Positions 1 to 8,373 of a stretch of DNA of 64,000 nt are shown here, in pieces. The notes beneath the pieces were generated by a model. That model had not been told where the DNA came from, searched no databases, and saw only the letters and a program-made list of their open reading frames with translations. The DNA is from Pseudomonadota bacterium (lineage in GTDB: Bacteria > Pseudomonadota > Alphaproteobacteria > SP197), in contig JBCCIS010000014.1 in the NCBI GenBank assembly GCA_039028155.1, forward strand, positions 1 to 64,000, written 5' to 3'. Made by a program: the position numbers and the translations under genes. Numbering within the stretch: the stretch's first letter is position 1; every line of letters begins with the position of its first letter.

Positions 1-171
1 CCGTAGCGCGCCTGTTCCCAGCCAATTAGCGCCTGCTTGCGCGGCACACCCCAGGCGTAGCTGTGGAACGGTCCGGTCTTGCGGATGACGCGGTGACAGG
101 GCACGACGAAGGCGATCGGGTTTTTGGCGACCGCGCCGGCCCCCGCCCCGGCCCGCCCACCCAATGGATGC
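1..171 (-). pseudogene. C-terminal part of an O6-methylguanine-DNA methyltransferase (Ogt/Ada type), 5' end missing
   Basis: The minus strand reads in one frame through AKNPIAFVVPCHRVIRKTG and then SYAWGVPRKQALIGWEQARYG, running off the left edge of the window. PCHR is the signature of the alkyltransferase active site, and its Cys accepts the methyl group from O6-methylguanine. The upstream half of the domain is absent. The frame enters a G/C homopolymer-rich stretch (about 170-205) that does not look like this family, and a phzF-like gene on the other strand begins at 248, leaving no room for the N-terminus. It could be a real gene truncation or an assembly error in the G-rich tract. The family assignment is firm; the truncated status is less so. 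Confidence 0.6.
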
Positions 172-247
172 TGCCAGGGGGGGCGGGGCGGGGGGGTGGG
201 CCGGTGCCGTGGCCGCGCGAGCGGCAGACTACTGAAAGGATCAGACG

Positions 248-1057
248 TTGCGCCTTCCGTTGTACCAGGTCGATGCCTTCACCAGTTCTGTCTTTCACGG
301 CAACCCCGCCGGTGTCGTCCCGCTGGAGGAGTGGCTGACTGATGATTTGATGCAAGCGGTCGCGGCCGAGAACAACTTGGCTGAGACCGCTTTCTTTCGC
401 CCGGGTGACGACGAAGGCTTCTTCGAGCTCAGATGGTTCACGCCGACGGTCGAGGTACCGCTCTGCGGCCACGCGACCCTGGCGTCGGCCTTCATCATCA
501 TGAACGATTTGAACCCCGACCTCGACATGGTGTCGTTCGATACCAGGAGTGGCCGGCTGCATGTCACCCGCGACCGCGATCTCTTCATTCTCGATCTGCC
601 GACCCATGAGCTTCGCCCGCGCGAGGCACCGGGCGATATCGTCGCGGCGATCGGCGCCGAACCCACCGAAGCGTTTGCCGGCCAGAACTATCTCTTCGTA
701 TTCGAGACCGAAGCCGATGTCGCCGCGCTAAGCCCCGACATGGCCGCTTTGAAGGCGGCGCTGGAGCCCGCCGATTGTGGCCTCATATGCACCGCGCCCA
801 GGGAGGGCGAGGGCGACTTCGTCTCGCGCTATTTCGCGCCGGTCCACGGCATTCCCGAAGACCCGGTCACGGGCTCGGCCCACTGCATGCTGACACCCTA
901 TTGGGCGCAGCGTTTGAATGCCGCAAGCGTGCACGGCTTTCAGATTTCCGATCGCGTCGGCGAACTCTTCTGCACGCTGAAGGGTGAGCGGGTCGAGGTC
1001 GCCGGCCGCGCGGCGAAGTACATGGACGCCATCGCCTATATCCCCGACCGGCTCTAG
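248..1057 (+). CDS. PhzF family isomerase/epimerase
   Basis: A 269-residue protein starting at a TTG with AAAGGA eight bases upstream. The N-terminus (YQVDAFTSSVFHGNPAGVV) and the later NLAETAFF, FTPTVEVPLCGHATL and PVTGSAHC are the usual PhzF landmarks. They include the conserved Glu in NxAETxF and the second-domain GxH and GSAHC segments. PhzF enzymes are diaminopimelate-epimerase-fold isomerases; only a few members (phenazine synthesis) have a known substrate, and no phenazine genes are nearby. The length is normal for the family. The specific substrate is unknown. Confidence 0.9.
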   Translation: MRLPLYQVDAFTSSVFHGNPAGVVPLEEWLTDDLMQAVAAENNLAETAFFRPGDDEGFFELRWFTPTVEVPLCGHATLASAFIIMNDLNPDLDMVSFDTRSGRLHVTRDRDLFILDLPTHELRPREAPGDIVAAIGAEPTEAFAGQNYLFVFETEADVAALSPDMAALKAALEPADCGLICTAPREGEGDFVSRYFAPVHGIPEDPVTGSAHCMLTPYWAQRLNAASVHGFQISDRVGELFCTLKGERVEVAGRAAKYMDAIAYIPDRL

Positions 1058-1063
1058 CGCGAT

Positions 1064-1786
1064 CTAGCCGGGTGCGTCCGGTTTCCGCCACTCCATGACC
1101 AGGAACCACGGCGCGCGGCGGTAACGGGCCACGCGTTCGGGTTCACCGGATTGGGGCTCCGGCTCATCAAAGAACGTCATTTGCAGGCCGCTTTCCGAGA
1201 GCGCTGAGAAGTACGCACGTAATGGGCGATGCCACTGCTTAACGCGAATGCCGGCCCATGCGTCCCAATAGGAGAACTCGTTGAGATACCGGTCGATCGG
1301 GTAATGCAAGCGACGCCCCTGTTCGTCCTTGATCCAACCGATCGATGCGCCGGCCGTGTTGAAGCTGGTCAGGTTCGCGATCAGGACCGTCCCTGATGGT
1401 TTGAGGACACGCGCCATTTCTTGGATCGCCGTCCGGTACCCATCGATATCGAGGAGAGCTAGGTAATTGACGACCAAGTCGAAGCTGGCATCGGCAAAGG
1501 GCAGCTGTTCGGCATTGGCAACCTGATAGCCGCCATCGGGATCGAGAAGCTTGGCGCGCTCCACCAGTTGGGCTGTAAGGTCGATGCCGACGGTGGCGAT
1601 GTTCATGCGTTGGAGCACGCGGCAGAAACGGCCTTCGCCGCACCCCACATCGAGGGCACGTTCGAAGCGGCGCCTCGCGAGCCGCGCCAGCATGGCGGGA
1701 TCAAGAATCGTCTCGCGCCCCCAATCACCGTGCTCACCCATCTTGGCGATCCACGCGTCAGCCGACTCATCCCATCCGTTGTTCAT
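1064..1786 (-). CDS. class I SAM-dependent methyltransferase
   Basis: A 240-residue soluble protein. Motif I is ALDVGCGEGRFCRVL at about residues 42-56, followed by an acidic strand end (VGID), a motif II-like FDLVVNYLAL and a post-motif ARVLKPSGTVLIANL. This is the Methyltransf_11/25 (UbiE-like) layout with S-adenosylmethionine binding to the Gly-rich loop. GGGGAC lies just upstream of the ATG. It ends 7 bases from the convergent PhzF-like gene. The acceptor substrate cannot be read from the sequence. Confidence 0.88.
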   Translation of the reverse strand: MNNGWDESADAWIAKMGEHGDWGRETILDPAMLARLARRRFERALDVGCGEGRFCRVLQRMNIATVGIDLTAQLVERAKLLDPDGGYQVANAEQLPFADASFDLVVNYLALLDIDGYRTAIQEMARVLKPSGTVLIANLTSFNTAGASIGWIKDEQGRRLHYPIDRYLNEFSYWDAWAGIRVKQWHRPLRAYFSALSESGLQMTFFDEPEPQSGEPERVARYRRAPWFLVMEWRKPDAPG

Positions 1787-1811
1787 GGCGTGTCCCCGCT
1801 ATTGCGCCCTA

Positions 1812-2330
1812 TCACGCATTGGCGTCGTGGCCCCAAGCACGGTCTAGAACCTCGTGGATGAACGGCGCTTTGCCGTCTAGATACTCGCGAATGCCGCTCG
1901 TGTTGCTTGCTTCCAGCTTGAGCTTCAGGGCCTGGTAGGCGTCTCGGGCCTCGCCATGGGCGCGCAGCTGATCCCGGAACACCAGAAACTCGGCGATGCT
2001 GAAATGCGCGAGACCGCAGACGTGAACCTTGTGGGTGCGCCGGCCGTTTTCGTCGCGCTTGAAGAAGTGATGGCCAGGGAAGATTTCACCGCCACGGCGG
2101 TACCCTAGAGACGTCATGCCACCGCCTATCGCCGTCATGTCGACGTCCGGGTCGACGACAACGAGAACATCGATCTCCGGTTTGGCGGACAGTCCGGGAA
2201 CCGCCGTGCTGCCGATATGGTGGCATGTGTGTGACGCCTTCTTGAAGATGGCGCCCAACCTCAGCCGTTCGACGTCATAGAGAACAGGCCATGCTTCATC
2301 ATAGGGAACGATCGGACTCGTCAATGGCAT
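1812..2330 (-). CDS. GrpB / UPF0157 family protein (nucleotidyltransferase fold)
   Basis: The ATG at 2330 gives 172 residues beginning MPLTSPIVPYDEAWP. The GrpB core follows: HHIGSTAVPGLSAKPEIDVLVVV, where GSTAVPGLxxKPxID is the polymerase-beta-type nucleotidyltransferase motif with catalytic-type acidic residues. Later the HKVHVC segment matches the family. An ATG farther upstream (2429) would add 33 Arg-rich residues without family similarity, so the internal start is preferred. GrpB proteins are of unknown or poorly defined function; some members carry or neighbour dephospho-CoA kinase. It lies just upstream of the methyltransferase on the same strand and may be co-transcribed. Confidence 0.85.
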   Translation of the reverse strand: MPLTSPIVPYDEAWPVLYDVERLRLGAIFKKASHTCHHIGSTAVPGLSAKPEIDVLVVVDPDVDMTAIGGGMTSLGYRRGGEIFPGHHFFKRDENGRRTHKVHVCGLAHFSIAEFLVFRDQLRAHGEARDAYQALKLKLEASNTSGIREYLDGKAPFIHEVLDRAWGHDANA

Positions 2331-2510
2331 GGCGACACGCTGGGCTCGGCTTGCGGCAGATCGGCGCGATATCTCCGCGCCAGCGACGTGCCGGGACCAT
2401 AAGATATCGCGCGGCCTTGGCCAAGGCATCGCCAGGCTGCACGGATCAAATGCGAATGAACGATCGAGCGAACCGGCGGACGCGCCAGAGATCCGCCGAC
2501 CTATAGAACG

Positions 2511-4769
2511 TTAGTTTGGGCTCTGCGTGATCTGGCAGTCCGACGATTGGTCTCGGGCCAGGAAGACACCGATGCATCGGATGGATTCGTGCAGGACCTT
2601 GCGGCGCAGGTCCTGCACGTGACCGGGCACGGGGCCGACCAAGGTGGACGCTTCGGTAATCGCGGCCATTTCCGACCGGCAGACAGCGTCATCGGGCGTT
2701 TGCGCGCAATGCATGCTCAGGTTTGCGTCGCGCATCATCATGTCGATTGTCTCGCCGCTCAGTACCCAGGCGTTAGGTCCACTGTGTGTGGTGAGGGGAA
2801 GTTCGACAAACATGCTCTCGACGAACGGCGCGTCCGGCAGCAACGGCAAGGTCTCGGTGGTGTCACGCAGTTGCTGCACGGCCTCTTCGCCGCGCGAGAT
2901 ATCGGCGGTGAACCCGGCATAGAACGGCGTCAGAAGCTCGTGCCACAGGTGCGGTGGATCGACACGCGGCGGGACCGTTGGGGCATAGCTTGCCGGCGCC
3001 GTCGCCGGATGGCTGTTGACCTGAATCACGATCAGGCGCAGTGGCGGACAGGGCGATATCCGGCACGCATCGATGATGTCGGCCGCCAGATCGTTCAAGG
3101 TCGCCGCGCCTGACGGCTCGGCGTAACCGCCGTCGACAATCAGGTCATAGGTGTAGCGCTCATCCAGACGTTCTGCGATCGCCACGCGTCCGGCGGGTTC
3201 GATCCACGGAAAGCGTGCCGAACTGTTGATTGCCGTGCTCATGTGGTGATCGTTGGCCGACAGGGTCAGCAGGTCCAGCGCCATTGAATCGGCGTCACCT
3301 GCGCCCTCGTCGGACCGGTCGGCTTCGGCGATGTTGGGCTGCAGGGGAAAGACGAAGGGACTGGTTACCAAACGCCTGCCGCTCGCCATGGACGTACCGC
3401 CGAACAAAAGAAACGGCACGTTCGTCCACGGCCGCGTCAACACCATGGATCCGTCGTCTCCCAGATCGTACCAGCGGTCCAAATAGGATGCGGCCAGAAC
3501 CGAGCTCTCGCCAAGCTGGCAGCCCTGGGCCGTGACCGCTGCATGCCAGGCCTCCTCCCACGACCTTTCCATCACCTCGGAGCGGTCCGAATAGGGACCG
3601 ATCGCGATATAGGGCGACAGCGTGTCGTTCAGATAAAGCAACCGCATGGCCACGGCGGCGATGTGATCGACACCAGCAAACGCACCGACGGCCTGCTGCA
3701 TTTTGTTCAGCGGCAGACCGTTCTCGTCGAACTCACCGGATGGTGCGTGTAGGCACGCATCAATATCTGCCCGTGCGGACTCCGCAAACAACGTCGCGCC
3801 GAGCGAGCCACCGGACACCGCGCTGATGGCAAAAAGGCTGCGCGCAAAGTCGTCGCCATAGATCTCGTGAAGCTTGCTAAGCGCGACGCTGGTCCATGTC
3901 GCCGAGACAACGCCGCCGCCAGGCGCGGCAATCAGGGTCAGCGTGACGGGCTCGCTTGCCGGCTGACCTTCCAGCCAGACAGCAAGCGCATCGCGCAAGT
4001 TGACGCGTTGATCGGGCGCCAGCGAAGAGTCCATGGCGCGCAGTTCATGGCCTTGGTTCCAGCTGGGCACGGTGGCGCTGAAAACTAAGGCGATCACGAT
4101 CAGGATCCCGGTCAGTGGCAGGCCGACGCGCCCCGACAGAATCTGAAGGCAACCCAACAGTGCGATGGCGCCGCCAGCCCAGATCGTGATCAGGGGATAG
4201 GTGTGGAGAGTGTGGCCGACAGGCACCGGAACGAAGTAACCGAGGATAAAGAGAACGATGCCGGGCAGCAGAAAGAGCGCGATCAGCGCCCGCTCCGACA
4301 ATCCGGCAGTGCGCTCACCGGCGGCGTCGTCACGGCGTCGCAACGCGACGCTGCGGGACAACACCACGATGACGACATAAGCAATCAGGGATAGTGCTGG
4401 AACGAGGATCTCGCTCAACCCCGTCGACCCGGGCGGCAGCACGGCGTGAATGCCGATCATCGTGACCGCGATGGGCACCAGGCCGGCGACGACCGCCATG
4501 GTTCGCGCTTGTCGCGGCGTGATCGCGTCGCGGTAATCCCGTTCCAGGGCATGGCGATATCGGACGCGGGTGAAGTAATAGGCGGCCAGGCTCCAGAACG
4601 TGGTGCCGACGAAGCTTCCCAGGTCGAACCTATCGACCGCCACCTTGGCCAGTAGTTGCTGGCCCTGCGGAATGATGATCATCGCGACAGCGACGATGGC
4701 GGCCGTGATCCACGTATCGCGGGCCAGGAGCAAAATGTGAAATCCGCGCTGAAACAGCCGACCCAGCAT
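2511..4769 (-). CDS. multi-pass membrane protein fused to a patatin-like phospholipase domain
   Basis: A 752-residue protein from the ATG at 4769 (AAGG six bases upstream; an in-frame ATG at 4844 would add 25 polar residues). Residues 1-235 contain about six or seven hydrophobic spans. Residues 275-720 form a patatin-like acyl hydrolase: an oxyanion-type GGGVVSATW (284-292), the nucleophile region AVSGGSLG (Ser about 319, with the usual first Gly of GxSxG replaced by Ala) and the dyad Asp in VDGGYAEPSG (about 546). The enzyme would hydrolyse acyl esters of lipids at the membrane. The fusion of a large membrane anchor to patatin is uncommon. It is transcribed alone on the minus strand. Physiological substrate unknown. 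Confidence 0.82.
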   Translation of the reverse strand: MLGRLFQRGFHILLLARDTWITAAIVAVAMIIIPQGQQLLAKVAVDRFDLGSFVGTTFWSLAAYYFTRVRYRHALERDYRDAITPRQARTMAVVAGLVPIAVTMIGIHAVLPPGSTGLSEILVPALSLIAYVVIVVLSRSVALRRRDDAAGERTAGLSERALIALFLLPGIVLFILGYFVPVPVGHTLHTYPLITIWAGGAIALLGCLQILSGRVGLPLTGILIVIALVFSATVPSWNQGHELRAMDSSLAPDQRVNLRDALAVWLEGQPASEPVTLTLIAAPGGGVVSATWTSVALSKLHEIYGDDFARSLFAISAVSGGSLGATLFAESARADIDACLHAPSGEFDENGLPLNKMQQAVGAFAGVDHIAAVAMRLLYLNDTLSPYIAIGPYSDRSEVMERSWEEAWHAAVTAQGCQLGESSVLAASYLDRWYDLGDDGSMVLTRPWTNVPFLLFGGTSMASGRRLVTSPFVFPLQPNIAEADRSDEGAGDADSMALDLLTLSANDHHMSTAINSSARFPWIEPAGRVAIAERLDERYTYDLIVDGGYAEPSGAATLNDLAADIIDACRISPCPPLRLIVIQVNSHPATAPASYAPTVPPRVDPPHLWHELLTPFYAGFTADISRGEEAVQQLRDTTETLPLLPDAPFVESMFVELPLTTHSGPNAWVLSGETIDMMMRDANLSMHCAQTPDDAVCRSEMAAITEASTLVGPVPGHVQDLRRKVLHESIRCIGVFLARDQSSDCQITQSPN

Positions 4770-4951
4770 GACCGCCTTGGGTTGTTGATGAGTATCTGCA
4801 GAATGCTCGCGTTGAGAGTATCGGCGGCGACGATGTTCGGGCAAGTCTCACGGCTGATAAGGCTGTGTCCGGTCGCCAAGGGTCTCCGTCAATTTGGCGC
4901 CCATCCAACCCATCACTACTATGTCTGTGAGGAAGAGCGGCTGGAGTCCGT

Positions 4952-5752
4952 ATGCACACAAGGGACCATTACTTCGCCCGTGACAATCCGGTTGCCGATG
5001 AACGTGCGCGCCTCGACCGCATCACCGCGTTGTACGATCCGGCCTCACGGCAACGAATTGTGGGTTTGCCCGTTCTGTTGGAGGGTGCGCGTGTCCTTGA
5101 GGTTGCCGGTGGTACCGGAAGTGTTGCCGCCTGGCTGGCTGACCAAACCGGTGCCGCGGTCGTCGTGACCGACCTGGATACCCGCCACCTCGAAGCGTGC
5201 GGCAATGACCGCTTCGATGTTCGTCATCACGACATTCTCGCTGGCCCGCCGGAAACCGAAGCCTTCGATCTGGTTCACGCGCGGTTGCTGATCTCTCACC
5301 TGGTGGGTGACGAAAGCCTTGCGATCCGAAACATGGTGGGCGCGTTGCGGCCGGGCGGGTGGCTGGTCGTCGAGGATACCGACTACACGGTCGGCCCGTC
5401 GCTCGTGCGTGACTATCCGGGCGGCCCGGCGATAGAGCGCCTTAGAAACGATGCCGCCGACGACCTGCGTGCGGCGCGGCTTTTGGACTCGCGAGCCGGG
5501 AGGCACGTGCCGGACTACCTCGCGCGCGCAGGCCTTGATGACCTCGGCCATGACGGCCGGGTCGCCATTCAACGTGGCGGCGACGGTTGGGCAACGCAGA
5601 TCATCGAGGGTTACGGGCTTCTCGAGGAACGACTGCGTGGTACGATCGTTGATGACAAGACATGGCAGACGGCCATGGCCGCATGGCGTGATCCCGACTA
5701 TGCCTTCGTCTCGCCGCTCGATGTCGGCGCTTGGGGTCGTAAGCCAAAGTAA
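4952..5752 (+). CDS. class I SAM-dependent methyltransferase
   Basis: A 266-residue protein. Motif I is VLEVAGGTGSVAAWLA (about residues 48-63), followed by VVTDLD, a motif II-like FDLVHARLLISHL and a VGALRPGGWLVVEDTD strand. That order is the standard Rossmann methyltransferase fold, with the Asp of VTDLD expected to bind the ribose of SAM. It is divergent from the patatin fusion. The substrate is unrecognised. It has no close sequence match to the methyltransferase at 1064-1786 beyond the shared fold. Confidence 0.85.
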   Translation: MHTRDHYFARDNPVADERARLDRITALYDPASRQRIVGLPVLLEGARVLEVAGGTGSVAAWLADQTGAAVVVTDLDTRHLEACGNDRFDVRHHDILAGPPETEAFDLVHARLLISHLVGDESLAIRNMVGALRPGGWLVVEDTDYTVGPSLVRDYPGGPAIERLRNDAADDLRAARLLDSRAGRHVPDYLARAGLDDLGHDGRVAIQRGGDGWATQIIEGYGLLEERLRGTIVDDKTWQTAMAAWRDPDYAFVSPLDVGAWGRKPK

Positions 5753-5891
5753 GCCGGCAAAGCCGACGGTGAGCACGCCAGAGCGTGGCCCCGCGGATTT
5801 CGAGTCGCTGGCATAACGATTTGATTTACAACAACTATCGTGCATGATCGCTGCGATGGCGGATGGTTCGCCGCCGTGGGGAGGGGCGCTC

Positions 5892-7133
5892 ATGAGAATC
5901 GCACAGTTCGCGTTGCTGCTGGTCGTCGTGCTTGACACGATGGGCCAGGGCTTGGTCCTGCCACTCGTGACGACGCTCATCTTGAGCAAGGAGCAGGGCA
6001 TCCTGCCCACCGAGACGACGCAGGCCATGCGCGAACTCGATTTCGGCATCGCCATCGGCGTTTTCTACTTCGCCTGGTTCTTAGGCGCGGCCTATATCTC
6101 GAAGCTGTCGGATTCGATCGGCCGCAAGAACGGCATCTTGATTTGCCTGGCCGGCGGTTTCGGCGGTTATGCGCTGACCATCGTCGCGCTCTACACGAAC
6201 AGCTTCCTGTTGCTGGTCATCGGCCGAGCGATCTCCGGCTTCACCGCCGGCAATCAGCCGATCGCGCAGGCCGCGCTCGTCGACATGAGCCGCAGCGAGG
6301 AAGAAAAGACGCGGTACATGGGCCTCGTCATCATGGCGCTCAGCATCGGCCTGGTCATCGGCCCGATCCTGGGTGGTGTGCTCTCCGACAGTTCTCTTAT
6401 CGGCGATATCGCGTCCTTGAAACTGCCATTCTATGTCGCCGCCGTTCTGGTGCTGGCGAATGCCATTCTGATTCTCTTCTTCTTCCGCGACACCGATGTC
6501 GAACGCCAGCCGCTGCGCGTCAACCCAATCGATGCGTTCCTGATTCTATGGCAGGCATGTTCGCGTCCGCTGGTCGTCAAGGTCGGGCTGGTCTTCTTCT
6601 TCTCGCAGCTCTGTCTGAACGCCGTCTATGTCTTCATGGATAGCTACTTCTTCGACCTCTTCAACTTCGGCACGCTCGAGAACAGCATCGCCATGGTGAT
6701 CCTGGGCGCTAGCCTGGGCCTGGCGGGCGCGTTCCTGATGGGGCCGATCAGCGCGCGCTACGGCCGCAAGACCGTTGTGATCGGCGCCTTGGTCGTCATG
6801 ATCCTGGCCGAGGTCGGTCTCCTCTTCAACGACTCGCCTTGGCTCGCCTATGTCCTGATCATCCCGCTGTTCGCCGGCTTCGCGATCAACTACGCGACCA
6901 TGCTGACCTTGTTCTCCACGTCGGTCGGCGCCAGCGAGCAAGGCTGGGTCATGGGCGTGTCGATCTCGCTCTTCACGCTGGGCACCGGCACTATCTCGGT
7001 GGTCGGCGGCAGTCTTATGGCGATCAACATTCACCTGATCTTCGTTGTTGCGATCGCCGCGGGCATCGTGGCGATTGCTCTGATCATGCTGCTGTGGCGC
7101 CGCGACGTCATGGCCAAGCTCGACCCGCGGTGA
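5892..7133 (+). CDS. major facilitator superfamily transporter
   Basis: About 413 residues with roughly 12 hydrophobic spans. The ATG at 5892 is preferred because GGGGAGGGG lies directly upstream and it gives an immediate first span; an upstream ATG at 5844 adds 16 residues. The loop after span 2 has the MFS motif A form SDSIGRKNG. The span 4-5 region reads ISGFTAGNQPIAQAALVDMS, and a second cytoplasmic ARYGRKT follows the mid-protein. It resembles tetracycline/multidrug-type exporters. It shares several blocks with the transporter at 21214-22470, so the two are distant paralogues. Substrate unknown. Confidence 0.88.
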   Translation: MRIAQFALLLVVVLDTMGQGLVLPLVTTLILSKEQGILPTETTQAMRELDFGIAIGVFYFAWFLGAAYISKLSDSIGRKNGILICLAGGFGGYALTIVALYTNSFLLLVIGRAISGFTAGNQPIAQAALVDMSRSEEEKTRYMGLVIMALSIGLVIGPILGGVLSDSSLIGDIASLKLPFYVAAVLVLANAILILFFFRDTDVERQPLRVNPIDAFLILWQACSRPLVVKVGLVFFFSQLCLNAVYVFMDSYFFDLFNFGTLENSIAMVILGASLGLAGAFLMGPISARYGRKTVVIGALVVMILAEVGLLFNDSPWLAYVLIIPLFAGFAINYATMLTLFSTSVGASEQGWVMGVSISLFTLGTGTISVVGGSLMAINIHLIFVVAIAAGIVAIALIMLLWRRDVMAKLDPR

Positions 7134-7184
7134 TCGCATAACGAAAAATCTACTAGACCAATTCTGTACCGATTGACGGGGCAG

Positions 7185-7242
7185 GTTGTATTTCCTAGTC
7201 TCCGGCCGCCGCCCGCCAGTGACGGTTCCAAGGAAACACAAC
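7185..7242 (+). promoter_or_regulatory. leader inverted repeat covering the serC ribosome binding site
   Basis: GTTGTATTTCCT (7185-7196) pairs with AGGAAACACAAC (7231-7242), 11 of 12 positions, and the right arm contains the AAGGAAA ribosome binding site and ends at the serC ATG. In RNA this would hide the site. Alphaproteobacterial serC genes are known to carry a conserved leader RNA (the serC motif); whether this is a member was not tested. A TTGACG at about 7174 could serve as a -35, which with a TAGTCT -10 would start transcription after the left arm, so the promoter position decides whether the hairpin can form. Confidence 0.5.
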
Positions 7243-8370
7243 ATGACAGCGCCACGACCCGACGTGCGTCCCGCACGGCCGTTCTTTTCGTCCGGACCCT
7301 GTGCCAAGCATCTGGGCTGGTCGCTGTCGGCGCTTGAGGACGCCTATGTCGGCCGCTCGCATCGCGCCAAAGGCGGCAAGGCCAAACTCGCCGAGGTGAT
7401 CGAGCGCAGCCGGCGCGTACTGGAGCTGCCCGACGACTACCGCCTTGCCATCGTGCCGGCGTCCGACACCGGCGCCATCGAGCTGGCGCTGTGGTCGCTC
7501 CTGGGCAGCCGCGGTGTCGACATGCTGTCGTGGGAGAACTTTGGCCAGCAATGGGTGACCGACGCCCGCGACGAGCTGGGCATCCAGGACCTGCGCGTGC
7601 TCGATGCGCCCTATGGCGACTTGCCGGATCTCTCGGCGGTCGACTGGTCGCGCGATGTCGTCTTCACCTGGAACGGCACCACGTCCGGCGTGCGCGTGCC
7701 CGATGGCGACTGGATCGCGCCCGACCGCGAGGGCCTTGCCATCTGCGACGCGACCTCGGCGGTTTTCGCCATGGATATGGCGTGGGACAGGCTGGATGTC
7801 GTCACCTGGTCCTGGCAGAAGGTGCTGGGCGGCGAGGGCGGCCACGGCATGCTGGTCTTGAGCCCACGTGCCGTCGCGCGGCTGGAAGCCGGCGCGCCCC
7901 GACCGCTGCCGAAGATCTTTCGCCTGACCAAGAAGGGCAAGCTGATCGACGGCATCTTCGCCGGGGAAACCATCAACACGCCCTCCATGCTGGCGGTCGA
8001 GGATGCCATCGACGGTCTGATGTGGGCCGAGGGAATCGGCGGGCTGAAGGCGCTCTTGGCCCGCAGCCAAGCCAACTTCGATGCGCTCGCACCCTGGGTC
8101 GAAAAGACGCCCTGGATTGACTTCTTGGCCAGCGATCCCGCCACCCGCTCGACCACCTCTATCTGTCTCAAGCTGGTTGACACCCCGGCCCAGCCCAAGG
8201 CGATCGCGTCGCTGCTGGAGGCCGAAGACATCGCCTATGACATCAACACCCATCGCGCCGCGCCGCCGGGGCTCCGGATCTGGGGCGGCGCGACGGTCGA
8301 GACATCCGACATGGAAGCGCTGACGCCTTGGCTCGACTGGGCCCATGACCACGTGCTGGCGGAGGCCTGA
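7243..8370 (+). CDS. serC: phosphoserine aminotransferase
   Basis: A 375-residue PLP-dependent enzyme converting 3-phosphohydroxypyruvate and glutamate to phosphoserine in serine synthesis. The start is the ATG at 7243 behind [20 protein letters not shown] at the N-terminus, [10 protein letters not shown], the TWNGTTSG segment and [14 protein letters not shown] (PLP Lys about 193) are characteristic of the alphaproteobacterial/archaeal-type SerC. The stop is three bases from the serA ATG, so the two form an operon running in pathway order reversed (SerA acts before SerC). Confidence 0.95.
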   Translation: MTAPRPDVRPARPFFSSGPCAKHLGWSLSALEDAYVGRSHRAKGGKAKLAEVIERSRRVLELPDDYRLAIVPASDTGAIELALWSLLGSRGVDMLSWENFGQQWVTDARDELGIQDLRVLDAPYGDLPDLSAVDWSRDVVFTWNGTTSGVRVPDGDWIAPDREGLAICDATSAVFAMDMAWDRLDVVTWSWQKVLGGEGGHGMLVLSPRAVARLEAGAPRPLPKIFRLTKKGKLIDGIFAGETINTPSMLAVEDAIDGLMWAEGIGGLKALLARSQANFDALAPWVEKTPWIDFLASDPATRSTTSICLKLVDTPAQPKAIASLLEAEDIAYDINTHRAAPPGLRIWGGATVETSDMEALTPWLDWAHDHVLAEA

Positions 8371-8373
8371 GCG

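Noticed and set aside
7195-8352. 385-codon minus-strand frame opposite serC
   Set aside because: It is a shadow of serC, whose motifs and operon are clear.
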